Part shown: positions 26,433 through 37,691 of the stretch, piece by piece | How the letters are laid out: each line of letters starts with the position of its first letter | Numbering within the stretch: the first letter of the stretch is position 1 | Assembly: GCA_013400155.1 (NCBI GenBank) | Contig: VXBM01000059.1 | Location: forward strand, 243,227 to 307,226 | DNA from: Helopsaltes ochotensis | Taxonomy: Eukaryota; Chordata; Aves; Passeriformes; Locustellidae | Reading direction: 5' to 3' | DNA: 64,000 bases | Notes under the pieces: model-generated | The model's input: only the letters and a program-made list of their open reading frames with translations | Databases searched by the model: none | Told to the model about the DNA's origin: nothing | Translations under genes and position numbers: made by a program

Positions 26433-27889
26433 TTAGTCTATAGTTTCAAAAGCAGTGATATGAAAGGTTCTGACTGTTTAGAGTATTGTAAAATGTAACT
26501 GGTAAGTAATGCGTTTTCAAGAGTTTGGGGAACATTATTAAGGTTCATTTCCATGCTGCAGCTGCAGGAGTTGGAATTATGAAAGTGAAGAAGCTGTAAA
26601 ATTGAAAAGGTCAGTAATGACATTCATCTATTCCAGCTGTCAAATCAAGGGAATGTTAACAAAACTAGTCTCTGGTAGAAAAGCTAATTGTCTCCTTGTA
26701 TTTTGGCTGCCCCAATACACATACTCTACTGTGGCTAATCCATAGCAAGACCACAATGGAACAGTGTATCATTTTTTGAACAGGCCTCTTGTAAACAAAT
26801 GAACCTAATTTCCCTAAATGAGCAAGCTCTAATGATTCTATAACCTAAACTGGTCTACAAAACAGCCAAAATTTTCAAATTTAAAGAAAACAATATGTGA
26901 ATAAAGTTCATATAACCCTGGAAGCTGAGTTGCAGAGTACTGAGAGTACAGGGCAAATTTAAAATTTTGTACTAATGCAGTCCTGAAAGCAGCATTTCTA
27001 AAATATCTCCTACCAAGGCATGTTTTATTATAACAATGCATAGAAAAGTTCCTTTCACAGATCAAATCTTTTCTAGATGACCCGGATTTAATGATCCCAC
27101 AGTGAGAAGGACCTTGTCTTCAACAGCCCATTCCCATGAGGTGAGACAGTACAAATGGAACACACCTAAACACAAATCACCAATGGACACTGTGACTAAG
27201 ACCTTTTTTTATAGAATGACAGGCCCCTGCCATGTGCAGAAAGAGCCCTCATCAAGAAACAGTGAGAGCCTTGTGCTTTTTATGATGCACCAAATCCTGC
27301 CCTATCGAGAGAAAGATATTCCTCAGCAAGTGAGGCCAAAGAAAAGGGCCCCAGATCTATAGCATGCCACTCCTTCAAGGGAATCCAGTGATTAATCTAC
27401 ACAATTTTATTGCAAGCCCCTCTGGCTATTTTCTATTACTGTCTGGTTTTGTATTTTCACCCCATATGCTGCAGCTGTTACCAGAGGTTTATGCTCCAAC
27501 TGGAAGAGCCCCCCCAAGCAGCCAACACCCAGTGTGAGGACAGTATTCCCACCATTTCCATATACACCACCTCAGACTTTGATTTGTCCTCTTTGATGTA
27601 ATACAAATGTGATAGAAACAATCCAACTTGGCCAATGACAACATAATATTAGGTCAGTATGGAGCTTTCTGGGTAACATTTTAAAAATCTTTCTGTTATC
27701 TGGCTCCTTTCCTATGCAGAAGTATTGCAAAAGCCAGAAACAATACTGGCAATTCATTAAATATTCAGGTGTACAGTGGCAATTCTTTAATAAATGGGAG
27801 TGACCTTCAAAACAGACATCCCAAAGATTAAGAGAACTTCTCAAAAGATGGCATTTGTCACTAATCAATGACTTACACTCTTAGCAATG

Positions 27890-27912
27890 AAAACAAAACA
27901 AAACAAAAAAAA
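27890..27912 (+). repeat. (AAAAC)n low-complexity repeat
   Basis: About four units of AAAAC ending in a run of eight A residues. Confidence 0.85.
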
Positions 27913-30900
27913 CCTTTCAGAATTATTTGACTTTAAAAGAAAATAATTCATAAAACCTACACAAAAGAACATTAATGAGCTAGCAAAACAACAGATAGAA
28001 AACATCAGACAAGGAAATTGAAGGGATAAATCCCCTGTGCCTATCAGTCTCCATGTCTGGAGTGCTGGGATGCCACTGGCACATCCATCTGCTGTTTCCA
28101 GGCCCTGGGTGATGCTGTCTGCACTAACTACATATCTTTTATTATGATACTGTACATCAAAATATTTATAACATTTTACAAATGGATTTCCTTTGTCACA
28201 GTTACACAGGTGTCTTGGCTCTAACTGGGTCACTGTATGGGAACAGATGTAATCTCAGCAGAATACAGTGGGAAATCTGGGCTACATTAATGAGTGATCC
28301 AATTACAGAGGAAATCTCTAGAAAACCCAGAATTATTAAGAACCTGGAGATAATTATAATGTACTTCTAGGGATGACCAGATGGACAAGCCAGTCTCAAA
28401 TTCTTTAAGGGCAGTGGAGCTGAACAAGAGGTGCCTATGCCATTGCCTACGCAGTTGGAGAAATTCCCATTCTGAGGATATGATGAAAAAGCTGGAGGCT
28501 CACTGCAGACACCTGGGCAGACTGAATCCAAACATGTCCTAGCCCAGCAGCGTGGCTCACCTGCTGCTCTGAGGACAGGGTGACAGAGGAAAAGGTTTCC
28601 AGGAAAGAATGCAGCAGGAATCAAGAAACCCCAGGCAACTTTTTGTCCAAGATGACTATTTACACAAAAGAGCTCCACATGATTTAATATCAGGTCCTCT
28701 TGATGAGCTAAATTTTTTCCTGAGTTGGAAATACGTCCCAGGCAGCAATCTGATCTCACACTTAAACAAACACCATCTTCCACAGAATTGCACCCAAGGA
28801 AAGAGAAAGAATTTCACCTGAGAAATCTGAGTATAAACATCACTTTTTACCAGTGCAAAAGTAGATAAAATTTCATAGCAAACTCTCTGATCTTGATAAC
28901 ATGCTTCATCACAGGGGCCTGCCCTTGTATCTAGTAAAACTGCATCTGTGAGTAGCCCCATTAAGGTAATTTGGATCTAAGAGGATGTCTGACTTTAAGC
29001 ATTTGGTTAATTAGGAACTTCGCTGAATCAAGATCTTTTTTCTTTTTCAGCTAAATATTTTATCTAAGAAGATACATTAAGCAGTAGAAGATAATATTTC
29101 TTATTTCTAGTACTTCCTGCCAGCTTCAAACTAGCGAATATTTACATTTCAGCCACTGATAGTTAATGTGACCTTTCTCTTGCACACTACACCCATGCTA
29201 TATTTTCCTCTAACTATTAACATTCTTTCTAGTCCATCTTTCATTAATAAGCAGTATTTAAATATATGCAAATTTCCTATTTTAGCTGATGTTTTAGGAA
29301 CATTTTTAAGGTCACCCTGTTTGATCTATCACACAGACATAGCAAATTTATGCACCATATATCCTATCTCTACTTGTTCCTTACCTACATCTGTCTTCTC
29401 TGATTGCATTTGAACGGGGTTATTTTCTATTTTAAATAAAAGATTTATGCCTTAGCTGTCAGTTTGCCTTTATTTGAAAATTTAATTTTGTTTCTAGAAG
29501 TCTAGATTAAATTATTAGATTTAACTGTCCCTTGTGTGTTGCAGCAATAGCAGAAGTATATTTTCCCTAGTGGATAGAGAACATAAACAAAATGCTCTCA
29601 ACTTAAAAAATAAAGAATGTTATTACTAAGACAAATACAACACAGTCCAGGATACAAAAACTGGTGGTGTCATTTTTAATAATGATGGTGAGGAATGGGA
29701 ATTGACTAATAAATATGATAATTCACAAATCCAGCAGCCTCCAAAGGCCGGGAAGTGCTTTGAGAAAAGGCATGTTCCCCCAGAATGTCCCCTACACTTA
29801 GTCTAGTGAATATCCTTTCATACCACAGCACCACTGGGACACACATCTTGATCCCTAATACTGAAGGCTTTATTTAAATAAGGCAGAAATGAGAATCAGC
29901 ATCACTGTTTCCAGTTAGTCAGAGGGCTATTTATTGATCCAGTGTGGTGTATCACATCTTCAGTGTGACACCTTCTTTAGCATCTCTCAGCAGTTCTACA
30001 TTGGTTATATTTTCTCTCAAGCCCTGGGGTTTTAGGGCTTTCCTACAGCGACAACCATGTTGTTGCAGTTGCAGCCTGTGGTTGCTGCCTTGCAATATCC
30101 AAACCAGCTGAGCTCTCTGGAACAGGGCAGAGGGTGGTGTTTGGGGAATGTGATCTTTTCAAACATGCTCACATGTTTTCAATCTTTTTCTCCATTTTTT
30201 GTTTCTAGAAGTACCTGGGCTTCTGACCAGTTCTGTTATCTTTTCTTCACATGGCATCATCCATACAGACCCAGTCAGAATCTGGTCTTAATCCACCTCT
30301 GCACCTCTTATAAACACTCAAACCCTACATCTTGTGATTCTGTGCTCTCAAAAATATGCACTGTGAATAGAGAAACTGAAAGATGAAGGATAAATATTTA
30401 CCTGGCTATGTTAGTAAATCTTCAGTCACAAAGGGGAAACGTTGTCCTGATTCCCTTTGTTAAACACTGAACATCATGAAAACAGGTCCTTTGAGGAGAA
30501 AGGAGGAATTCCTTCTACAAAGAAAACAAATGCATGTACATGATGGCTTTTGTCACTCACAAAGTATCAGCTAAGGGTTGAATGGCACATATGACTACAA
30601 TGTCCCACTCTCTCCCAATTCAGGATAACACAGCAGCTATTCAATATAAGCAGTGATGAAGAACAGTGTGGCCAGCTTCTGTTAAGGGAGGCAGGACAGG
30701 GCAAAGCTGAACCTCTTTGGCAACCTTCAGTCAATGCTCTTGTAAGCATAAAGCGCTATCAAATGCAAGCAATCCCAGGAGTAACTAGTCAATCTTGACA
30801 TCAGCCCAGTAAATCTTAAGTGAAAATACCACCAGGCACTATGTCCAGGCACACAGCACCATCAACACAAAAGTGGAACCTTCCTAAGGATTTTCTTGGA

Positions 30901-32469
30901 AAATCTTGTCAGCTCAGAAATACTCTAAGATACACATCCTAGACACAAGTACGACTATGACATCCTGTTGTCACATCCAGGTAAAGAATTCACATGACCT
31001 GTATGACAACACTGTGGCACAGTATGACCACACCAGAGGGGCACTGGGCAGGGAACCATCCAGGCTCACACTCACCTGCTCTCTTGATAGCAGGGCCCTT
31101 TGCTAGGAGCATGAGCCTACTGCTTTTGCTCTGATAGCAAAAATTCATCGAGGACATGTTACATTAACCCTTATGTCAATGACCTTTCAAAACACCACAC
31201 AAGAAGAAAGTAAAAGGCTAAGACCTGCAAGGAAGTATTCTCTGCACTACATACTTAGTAGAATATATTATCATGACAATTACTTTGTTATAGAAAGCAC
31301 CTTCAAAAACCAAATAAATTGCACAAATCACTGCACCAACGCAGCTGAAAAGACTGCTCCTCCTCTCTTTGATTTAACAAGTAATTAATGAATACATAAA
31401 CCCTGAACAAAACTTTAATCTATCCCAGTGTCAAATAATTAATCATTCATTCCACGTTTAATCCTGTTCTGATAAATGTAATTAATATTTCACCATGACA
31501 CTGCAGAATAGAACAGTACCTGGGAGCAGAGAAGGCAGCCCTCCATTTCTCCTTTGCTGTAATTCTGAAGTAATAGATGCTTGCTACCACTGACAGGTAG
31601 TCCAGAATACAGTGTTCCCCACAGTTGTAAATTAAGGTTTATGCTTGGCATCTATTGTGATTGTAACGAAGCTTTTCTTCTTCTAACCAATTACTTTAAA
31701 AAACAAAACAATAATCCAAAACCTAACAATATGAAAAATAAGTCACCTGAACTTGGTCAATCATTTTTCTGTCCTGACAGCATTTGGGAAACCAGAACTT
31801 GCACAAATGTTTTGGCCTATACAATGTCACTGAACACATGCCAGGGATGTGGATAGAGAACAAAGCATGTGCAGATTGTCTGCTTCTGTCCACAGAGAGC
31901 TGTGCTGTGAGAAAAAGCAACTGGATGAAGATTTAAGTCCTAATTTTACTGCAGGAAAACACTGACATCTTTTTTGAAAGCTTGAAGTCTAATCAAGAAA
32001 TGTGTTGATGTGTACAAAATTAAATTGCAGGAAATCTTATGTTGATTTTTCTCAGGATGACACATCTCAGGTATCCACATATTTCAGCAAAGAGTTTCAC
32101 AAGGAAGATTCTATAAGAAACAAATTGCCTTGGGATCCTGCTACCCAATTACTCAAAAATAGAGAGGCATCCCTTCAGAGTCATCTCCTTGCTCAGCATT
32201 CTCCAGTAGGGCCACAAATTCTTCTCTCTAAACAAATGCTAAATATACTGTCATAATTTATTCCCATTCAAATGCAGAAAAAAACCCCCAAACCCTCGAT
32301 GGAGGTTTTTTGATGGAGTAACAATTGTACTGACAAGAAATCCAGCTTGTCACACAAACCCCTCCCAGAGTCATGTAATGATGCTCACACATAGACAGCT
32401 GTAACCTCTCCTTCTCCTAACATACTTTATCATGCTACTTTCCCAGCTATCATTAATCTAATTCTCCAA

Positions 32470-32760
32470 TATGTCCCAAATCAGCAAAGAGACAATTTTC
32501 AGCCGTCTTTGGTGGAGTAGGACTAAATAAAGCCACAAGAAACCAGGCAGTTTTAATTTTGGGACCTGTCAAGAGCTGTTTTATCTGCAAACTAATTTGC
32601 ACACCTGATAATGGCTTATCGAGGTGACTGGTATTTTTAACACTTAGACAGCAAATCTAACCAATTATGCTGGACAGCATTTGCACAGTTACAGAGAACT
32701 TGGATTTAGGATCATGGTTTTATCAGCTGATAATAATTTCAAAAGATTCTGTTTTCCATT
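32470..32760. promoter_or_regulatory. Enhancer-like block, candidate conserved noncoding element
   Basis: Complex, non-repetitive AT-rich sequence with several TAAT-type motifs and GATAA-type strings (CTGATAATGG, GCTGATAATAA). It is not transposon-like. Conservation cannot be judged here. Confidence 0.13.
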
Positions 32761-33038
32761 AGCTCTAAATACTTTCAAGATGCACCTAACTTCTCACTAC
32801 TTGAATAGAATCTACAGCTGTTAGGAACCTGAGTCATACTCCTTTCTCAGAGCACTTCTCAGTGCTAAAATAAAACCTAAGTATCTGGTAAAGTGCTGGG
32901 TTTAGGTTTATAAGGATCACCTGACCTGATTAGGGGCAATGAATCATTGAGGCAAATGTCCTGCTCCTGGCAGCAGCCAACACCAGAAACTTCAATGGAA
33001 TGCTCTGGCCCCACAATAAAGCCTTAGCAACAGATTAT

Positions 33039-33053
33039 TGTGTGTGTGTGTGT
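33039..33053 (+). repeat. (TG)n microsatellite
   Basis: About seven TG units. Confidence 0.85.
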
Positions 33054-33381
33054 TTCTTGATTGAGTCAACAGCTCTTTTGCACAGGAGACAACTTAAAAA
33101 CTGATTGTCTATGCCACATCTTTAACTTGTGCTTGCAGCAGTGGGTGATATTTATACCCTTGTACCAATTGTCACATGGATTTGTTGGCCAGCTGCTGCA
33201 TTGTCACCTCACTTCTGACTCCCACAAGGAAACCTTTTCCATATTCATGAACACTGCATTAATTTCTAAGATCCTGGAAACCCTCACTGAAGCTCTGTGT
33301 TATAATCCAATTGATTTTTTTTTATTGCTTAAGATCAACAAAGCCTTAATTCACTGCAGAAACAGTGTAGTGTAATATTTT

Positions 33382-33397
33382 GTATACATACATACAT
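33382..33397 (+). repeat. (CATA)n microsatellite
   Basis: About three to four units of the ATAC/CATA tetranucleotide. Confidence 0.7.
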
Positions 33398-34986
33398 GAC
33401 ATTATATCTTTGCTATCATGTGGATTTTATTTCTATTCATTTATGGTAGCTATTTTAAATGGGAATGATTAAATTATTGATATATGTAAATGTACCGTTC
33501 TACATTAGATTTGATGAGATTGCATTGGGAAGGGTAACTCTTGTCGAAAAAAACCATATTTCTACTCTATAAGAAAACAATGTTAAATTGCAGTGGTAGC
33601 TATCAGCCAAAGCTAGACCCATTCATGCTAATATGACCTTCAATTAGTGAAGCAGACATCTCAAGACCCAGCTATTTTATCAGACACACAGTATAGGATG
33701 AGGAAATGTTGGTATCCTTGAAAAATTCTACTTTGAGGTGACCTTCTACTTAGCCAGGCTCATTATGCAAAACAAAAATAATTGTGCATCTTCTTCCTGG
33801 TCTCACTTAAGAGGGTTTTTGGCAAACTTCAAATTACAAATAATGATTTAACCCGTAGATTTATGCTAATACATAGCAGCTCAGGCAGCACATGCATCCT
33901 GTACAATTCCCCAGAAACACTGGTTTACAGTGTTTTCTTTTACTTAGCAGCAACAGATATAAGCTTTTACTTAAAAAACACTACACATCTACTTGGGTCC
34001 AGATTGTTTAAATAGTAAATACCATGGTGACCCTTAAATATCAAAGAACTCGGTGGTCCCCCACCGTAGTTTTTTCATTGCAAATAGTTGGAAGGCTATG
34101 CTGAAAATCTGGCTCACTTCAGTGTTTAAGTCATTCAGATTTCTTTCATTATTCAGCAATACGGCACCTTTGACACGGCAAACAAGTGAATATATATCAT
34201 ACCCAATTTGTAAGCTATAATATATTCAAAGATATTTAAGGGTACTAAAAAATGTTTATTCTAGTCAGAAGGAAAAATCAATGAAATCACCACGTGGAAT
34301 ATTCTCTAATTTTTAAATGAGCCTTTTCAGCAACATGCTGTAGGCAACAAAGGAGCTCCATACAGTGTTTATTTAATAAAGAGTCACATTTCTTTTAAGT
34401 TAGGTATTAGAATACAGAGAATTAGATTAGAGAGAGATGCTTAAGTACCTAAATAGAAACAATAGGTTTCTACAACAGGTAAGAGATTTTAAGGTAATGG
34501 AAAGTTGACTATTAGGAAGCAACCACCAGGACTTTGAACAGTGCAGAGTCCATGAGACTGGAAAGGATAGTAAATATTCCTAAGATCATTAAAAGAGAGA
34601 AAAACTGGTCAAATAAAGTAGGGCTTGCCAAAAAGGTCAAAGAATTGGCAGGAATGGAGGGCAATACATAAGGAGACACAGCTGGTATATATTGCCATTA
34701 CTTACTGAAGTCAGGTGAGACATAACAGATAATAGCTAAGGATTTGGCTGTGCAAAGCCATAGACAGTATAAGATAATGGACAGGTACAATGGGATCATG
34801 TTCTATTCTTGGTACAGGAGAGAGAATCTGAATACACTTTCTTGTACAGTATCTCTACAATTCCCTTTAGTTTGCTGTCACATTCTGAGCATTGAAATAT
34901 GTCACAACACTTACTTTTTTTCTTTCCAAACATCTTCGCTTCTGAAACTATTTCATATATATTAGTCTTTGGCTGTGCCTGTCATG

Positions 34987-35040
34987 GTGTGTGTATATAT
35001 ACATATATATATATACATATATATACACACACACACACAT
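34987..35040 (+). repeat. Compound (TG)(TA)(CA) microsatellite
   Basis: A short TG run passes through TATATA-CATATATATATA-CATATATATA into a run of CA. The ends are complementary (GTGTGTA against TACACAC), so the whole tract can fold back on itself. Confidence 0.85.
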
Positions 35041-35114
35041 TTTTCCAGCACTTCTCCAGTCATTTGAGGATGGAGACATTCCCAAGCCTTTCAGGATTCT
35101 CATGCAGATCTTAG

Positions 35115-35280
35115 ACTCGGGGGTTCGTTTGTTTGTGTGTTGTTTTGTTCTCGTTCGGCTTTTTTATGGGGGAGAGAGTGGGAGGACTTTGGTGATTGGT
35201 TGGTTTAAGGGGTTTTTTGTTTATTTGTTTGGGTTTGTCTTGATTTGTCATTATTTGCTTAGTTATTTGAAAACAAAGAG
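35115..35280 (+). repeat. T/G-skewed low-complexity tract
   Basis: The plus strand is very poor in C and rich in T and G over about 165 bases, with GTTT, TGTTT and GGTTT motifs but no fixed period. The strand skew is unlike its flanks. Confidence 0.6.
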
Positions 35281-35436
35281 AGTTTTGAGCACAACCTTAC
35301 GATGGTGGGCTTAGCCAAACTGTTAGGCACACAGTCTGCTAGTTTGAGTGGTTCTTAATATTTCACACTTTCTTTTTTCCTTAAACGAGATTAACAGCCT
35401 GAGAAACGAGTCCTTGGAAGTACTCTTCTTTATGCG

Positions 35437-35830
35437 TGAACCAATGCAACAGGCAGCCTGGGAAGTGCCCCTTTTCCCCGCTCTCTCCTTTGGATCTGTG
35501 CGACAGGCAGCCTGAGAGATCCCCCTTTTGACCAGGCTGGGAGAATCCCCTGGCCGGGAGGTCCCTCCTTTCCCCCTCTGTCCCTGGGGGTCGGTGCAAT
35601 GGGCAGCCCGGGGGATCCTTTTTTCCCCCTTCTCCCCGCTGTGTCCCGGGGTCGGTGCAATAGGCAGCCCGGGGGATCCCTTTTCCCCCCTTTTTTCTCC
35701 TTTCCCCCCATTTTCCCCTTCTCCCCGCTGTGTCCCGGGGTCGGTGCAATAGGCAGCCCGGGGGATCCCTTTTCCCCCCATTTCCCCCTTTTCCCCCTCT
35801 CCCCGCTGTGGCCCGGGGTCGGTGCCCGGC
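35437..35830. repeat. GC-rich minisatellite of about five units
   Basis: Units of about 60-95 bases are marked by a core reading GCAATAGGCAGCCCGGGGGA or close variants, at about 35446, 35501, 35594, 35657 and 35746. The core is followed by a C/T tract of varying length and by CTCCCCGCTGTGTCCCGGGG. The three right-hand units are nearly identical and the two left-hand ones have diverged. A partial sixth copy begins at 35819 (TCGGTGCCC) and runs into the CpG-island core. Length differences lie mostly in the C/T tract. All three minus-strand frames stay open across the array (frames of 185, 191 and 211 codons), which reflects the lack of stops in the repeat and not three genes. Confidence 0.85.
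35774..35804 (-). other. Canonical G-quadruplex motif on the minus strand
   Basis: The plus strand has C runs at 35774-35779, 35784-35788, 35793-35797 and 35801-35804, separated by 4, 4 and 3 bases. On the minus strand these are four G runs of 4-6 with loops of 3-4, the classic arrangement for an intramolecular quadruplex. The preceding repeat unit has a similar but looser set (35685-35726). Confidence 0.8.
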
Positions 35831-35872
35831 GCGGCGCGCTGAGGGCCGGGGCGCGGCGGTTCCTGCAGCAGC

Positions 35873-35887
35873 AGCGCCACCTGCCGT
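35873..35887 (-). promoter_or_regulatory. Candidate CTCF site in CpG island 3
   Basis: AGCGCCACCTGCCGT matches the minus-oriented CTCF consensus at 13 of 15 positions, with the central ten bases perfect. It lies about 45 bases right of the minisatellite. This is a hand match with no binding evidence. Confidence 0.4.
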
Positions 35888-35974
35888 CCCCTCCCGGCGC
35901 TGCTCCGGCCGCCGCCGTGCCCGCCCCGCGTCGCAGTTTCTCACCCAAGTGTCCAAATAACTCCAAAGATTTGT

Positions 35975-35994
35975 GTATATATATATATATATAT
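35975..35994 (+). repeat. (TA)n microsatellite
   Basis: About ten TA units directly right of the CpG-island core. Confidence 0.9.
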
Positions 35995-36289
35995 TTTATC
36001 GGGGGACAGCCTGATCCCTCAGAGTGCCCTGCAAAGCTCCTGCTGGCCGCGCGGGTCACTAACATTTACGTGACATTTTCCAGCAGAACGGCTCTAAAAT
36101 CCTCACTTTCTCCACATTAGTGAAAAAAGGATAAAACCAACAAAGGAGAAAGCCTGGTACGATTCTGATTAAGTGCAGCCACTAAGGTAAACACTGAAGT
36201 GGAGGCTGTCAACTTGCTCCCCAGAAACACCCCCAACACTTCTGTTAGAGCATTTGGGAGTGGGTAGGGTAGGGCAGCAGACCAGGGCA

Positions 36290-36385
36290 GCATATTAATA
36301 TACTGCTGTATATATTAATATATACATATTAATATATTTATAATATATTATAGCATATTAATATACTACTGTATTAATAATAAAT
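36290..36385 (+). repeat. AT-rich tract with a 21-base direct repeat
   Basis: A 21-base string beginning GCATATTAATATACT is found at 36290-36310 and again at 36353-36373 with one substitution. Between them lies TA/TAAT-rich sequence that can pair with itself in many ways. Confidence 0.75.
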
Positions 36386-37633
36386 TCACACATGTCAGTG
36401 TCGCTGTATTTCCTTGAACACCGTTTCTAAATCTTGTCTTTAGAGTAAAGGAATAACTCATCTTACAAGATCATGTTCTGTCAATAGTTTAATTTACAAC
36501 CAATTAAGCCACATTCACTGTTAATTTCGCAAGCACATACACAATCTGCTTGCTTGCATTAGTAGGAATATGCTTAGGGGTTTTTTTAAGAGGACCTTTT
36601 TGTTTCTCTTTATTGCTTGATGAAAGTCCTTCTAATTGGCTTACAGAGCAGTGGTGGCCCACAAGAGCAGAACCTGAGAAACAGGCCCACAGATGAAGCT
36701 GCAGGGATCTTTCATATATCAAATATTCGATTTATTTGATGGGGGCTGGTACTTACTCTTGGAATTACTCTTTTTGTTCTTTATTTTTTTTGTTGTTGAA
36801 GTTTTTGTTGGCTTAATTTTTTTTTAAATTTAGCTTGTTCTCATAACATCTGTAGTAGATTCTTTTACGTATAACAACAAAATCATGCTTTGCAAACAGG
36901 TAGTAAAAGCACTGATCTACTAGTGCAATGTGTTTCTCAGAGTGGTTGGGTTCATTTTGGCAATGTACTTTATCAAAAGCTGTATTTTAGCCAAAGCCAA
37001 ACAAACTGTGAGCTATTACAGAGGAATAAATATTTTTCATATTAAAATGTGGCTCATTTAAAATGACAGCTCATTGTATCCATTAAACATTACCTATTCT
37101 TCAGGCTGGAATCAAGACTGCTTTCAGAGAGTATTCAGCTTTCTACTGAAAAGATTGAAATAGGTCTCGTGTAACACTGTAAATATGATCAAGGCAAAAA
37201 GCCAGTCAATAAAAGTGTCAGTTTTACCCTAATAAAGGAGGAAGGCCTTTACTATTTCTCTGTAGCAGACAGTTTATGTATGCTCCTCAGCTGTATGCAA
37301 TGGCTTCAGGACATCTGGCCACTTAAACATTGAGTATCAAGTCCAGAGCACCAAAGGAGCCATAAGCAAAATAATCAGTGGCCTAATTCAATTTTGTACT
37401 AAAGACCCTGCACACAGATCTGACATCAACAGACTGTGTGATCTCGGTCTAAACTGTGTTTTAACATTCTGCTGTCAGAACACAACAAAGAGCCTTGATG
37501 AAAAGACAAGTATGTCTGAAGAGCCTCATATTGCCCAGGCTAGGTCATACTGTTTGTATGGTGGGGCATGAAGCTGGGAAATGCAGGAGTGCCTTGAACC
37601 CAGCCAGGAGCTGCTGGGGCCTTGTCCCAGTGC

Positions 37634-37691
37634 TTGCCTTGAGCCAGCTGGAAGCATCCAGAGCATCAGTGCTTCCAGCTGGGAAGCGCAA
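37634..37691. other. Strong hairpin with 13-bp perfect arms
   Basis: CCAGCTGGAAGCA (37644-37656) is perfectly complementary to TGCTTCCAGCTGG (37670-37682) across a 13-base loop. Outside a small asymmetric internal loop the pairing resumes: TTGCCTT at 37634-37640 pairs with AAGCGCAA at 37684-37691, with one bulged base. The total is about 20 pairs within 58 bases, similar in size to a small pre-miRNA hairpin. The mature sequence is not one I know. A local inverted duplication is the simpler explanation. Confidence 0.6.

Larger units (their letters stand above)
25400..34980. other. AT-rich unique sequence with no recognisable gene
   Basis: No gene is recognisable. The stretch includes candidate enhancer-like blocks (26400-26650, 32470-32760), an AAAAC microsatellite (27890-27912), a TG microsatellite (33039-33053) and a CATA run (33382-33397). 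Frames of 60-138 codons are scattered on both strands without domain features. Confidence 0.5.
35560..36060. promoter_or_regulatory. CpG island 3, possible promoter
   Basis: CpG density peaks at about 35815-35945, immediately right of the minisatellite, with GC-only runs such as CGGCGCGGCGCGC. Sequence returns to AT-rich after about 36060. No TATA box or recognisable coding exon is attached. The long minus-strand frames are explained by composition. The island could be a promoter for either direction, or a repeat-derived island that is normally methylated. Confidence 0.5.

Noticed and set aside
33318..33335. String TTATTGCTTAAGA resembling the 5' part of miR-137
   Set aside because: The match stops after 13 bases, while the mature microRNA is fully conserved in vertebrates, and no precursor hairpin arm is visible.
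35430..36065. 211-codon minus-strand frame as a repeat-rich protein gene
   Set aside because: All three frames on that strand are open, the translation follows the minisatellite unit, and no domain or splice structure supports it.
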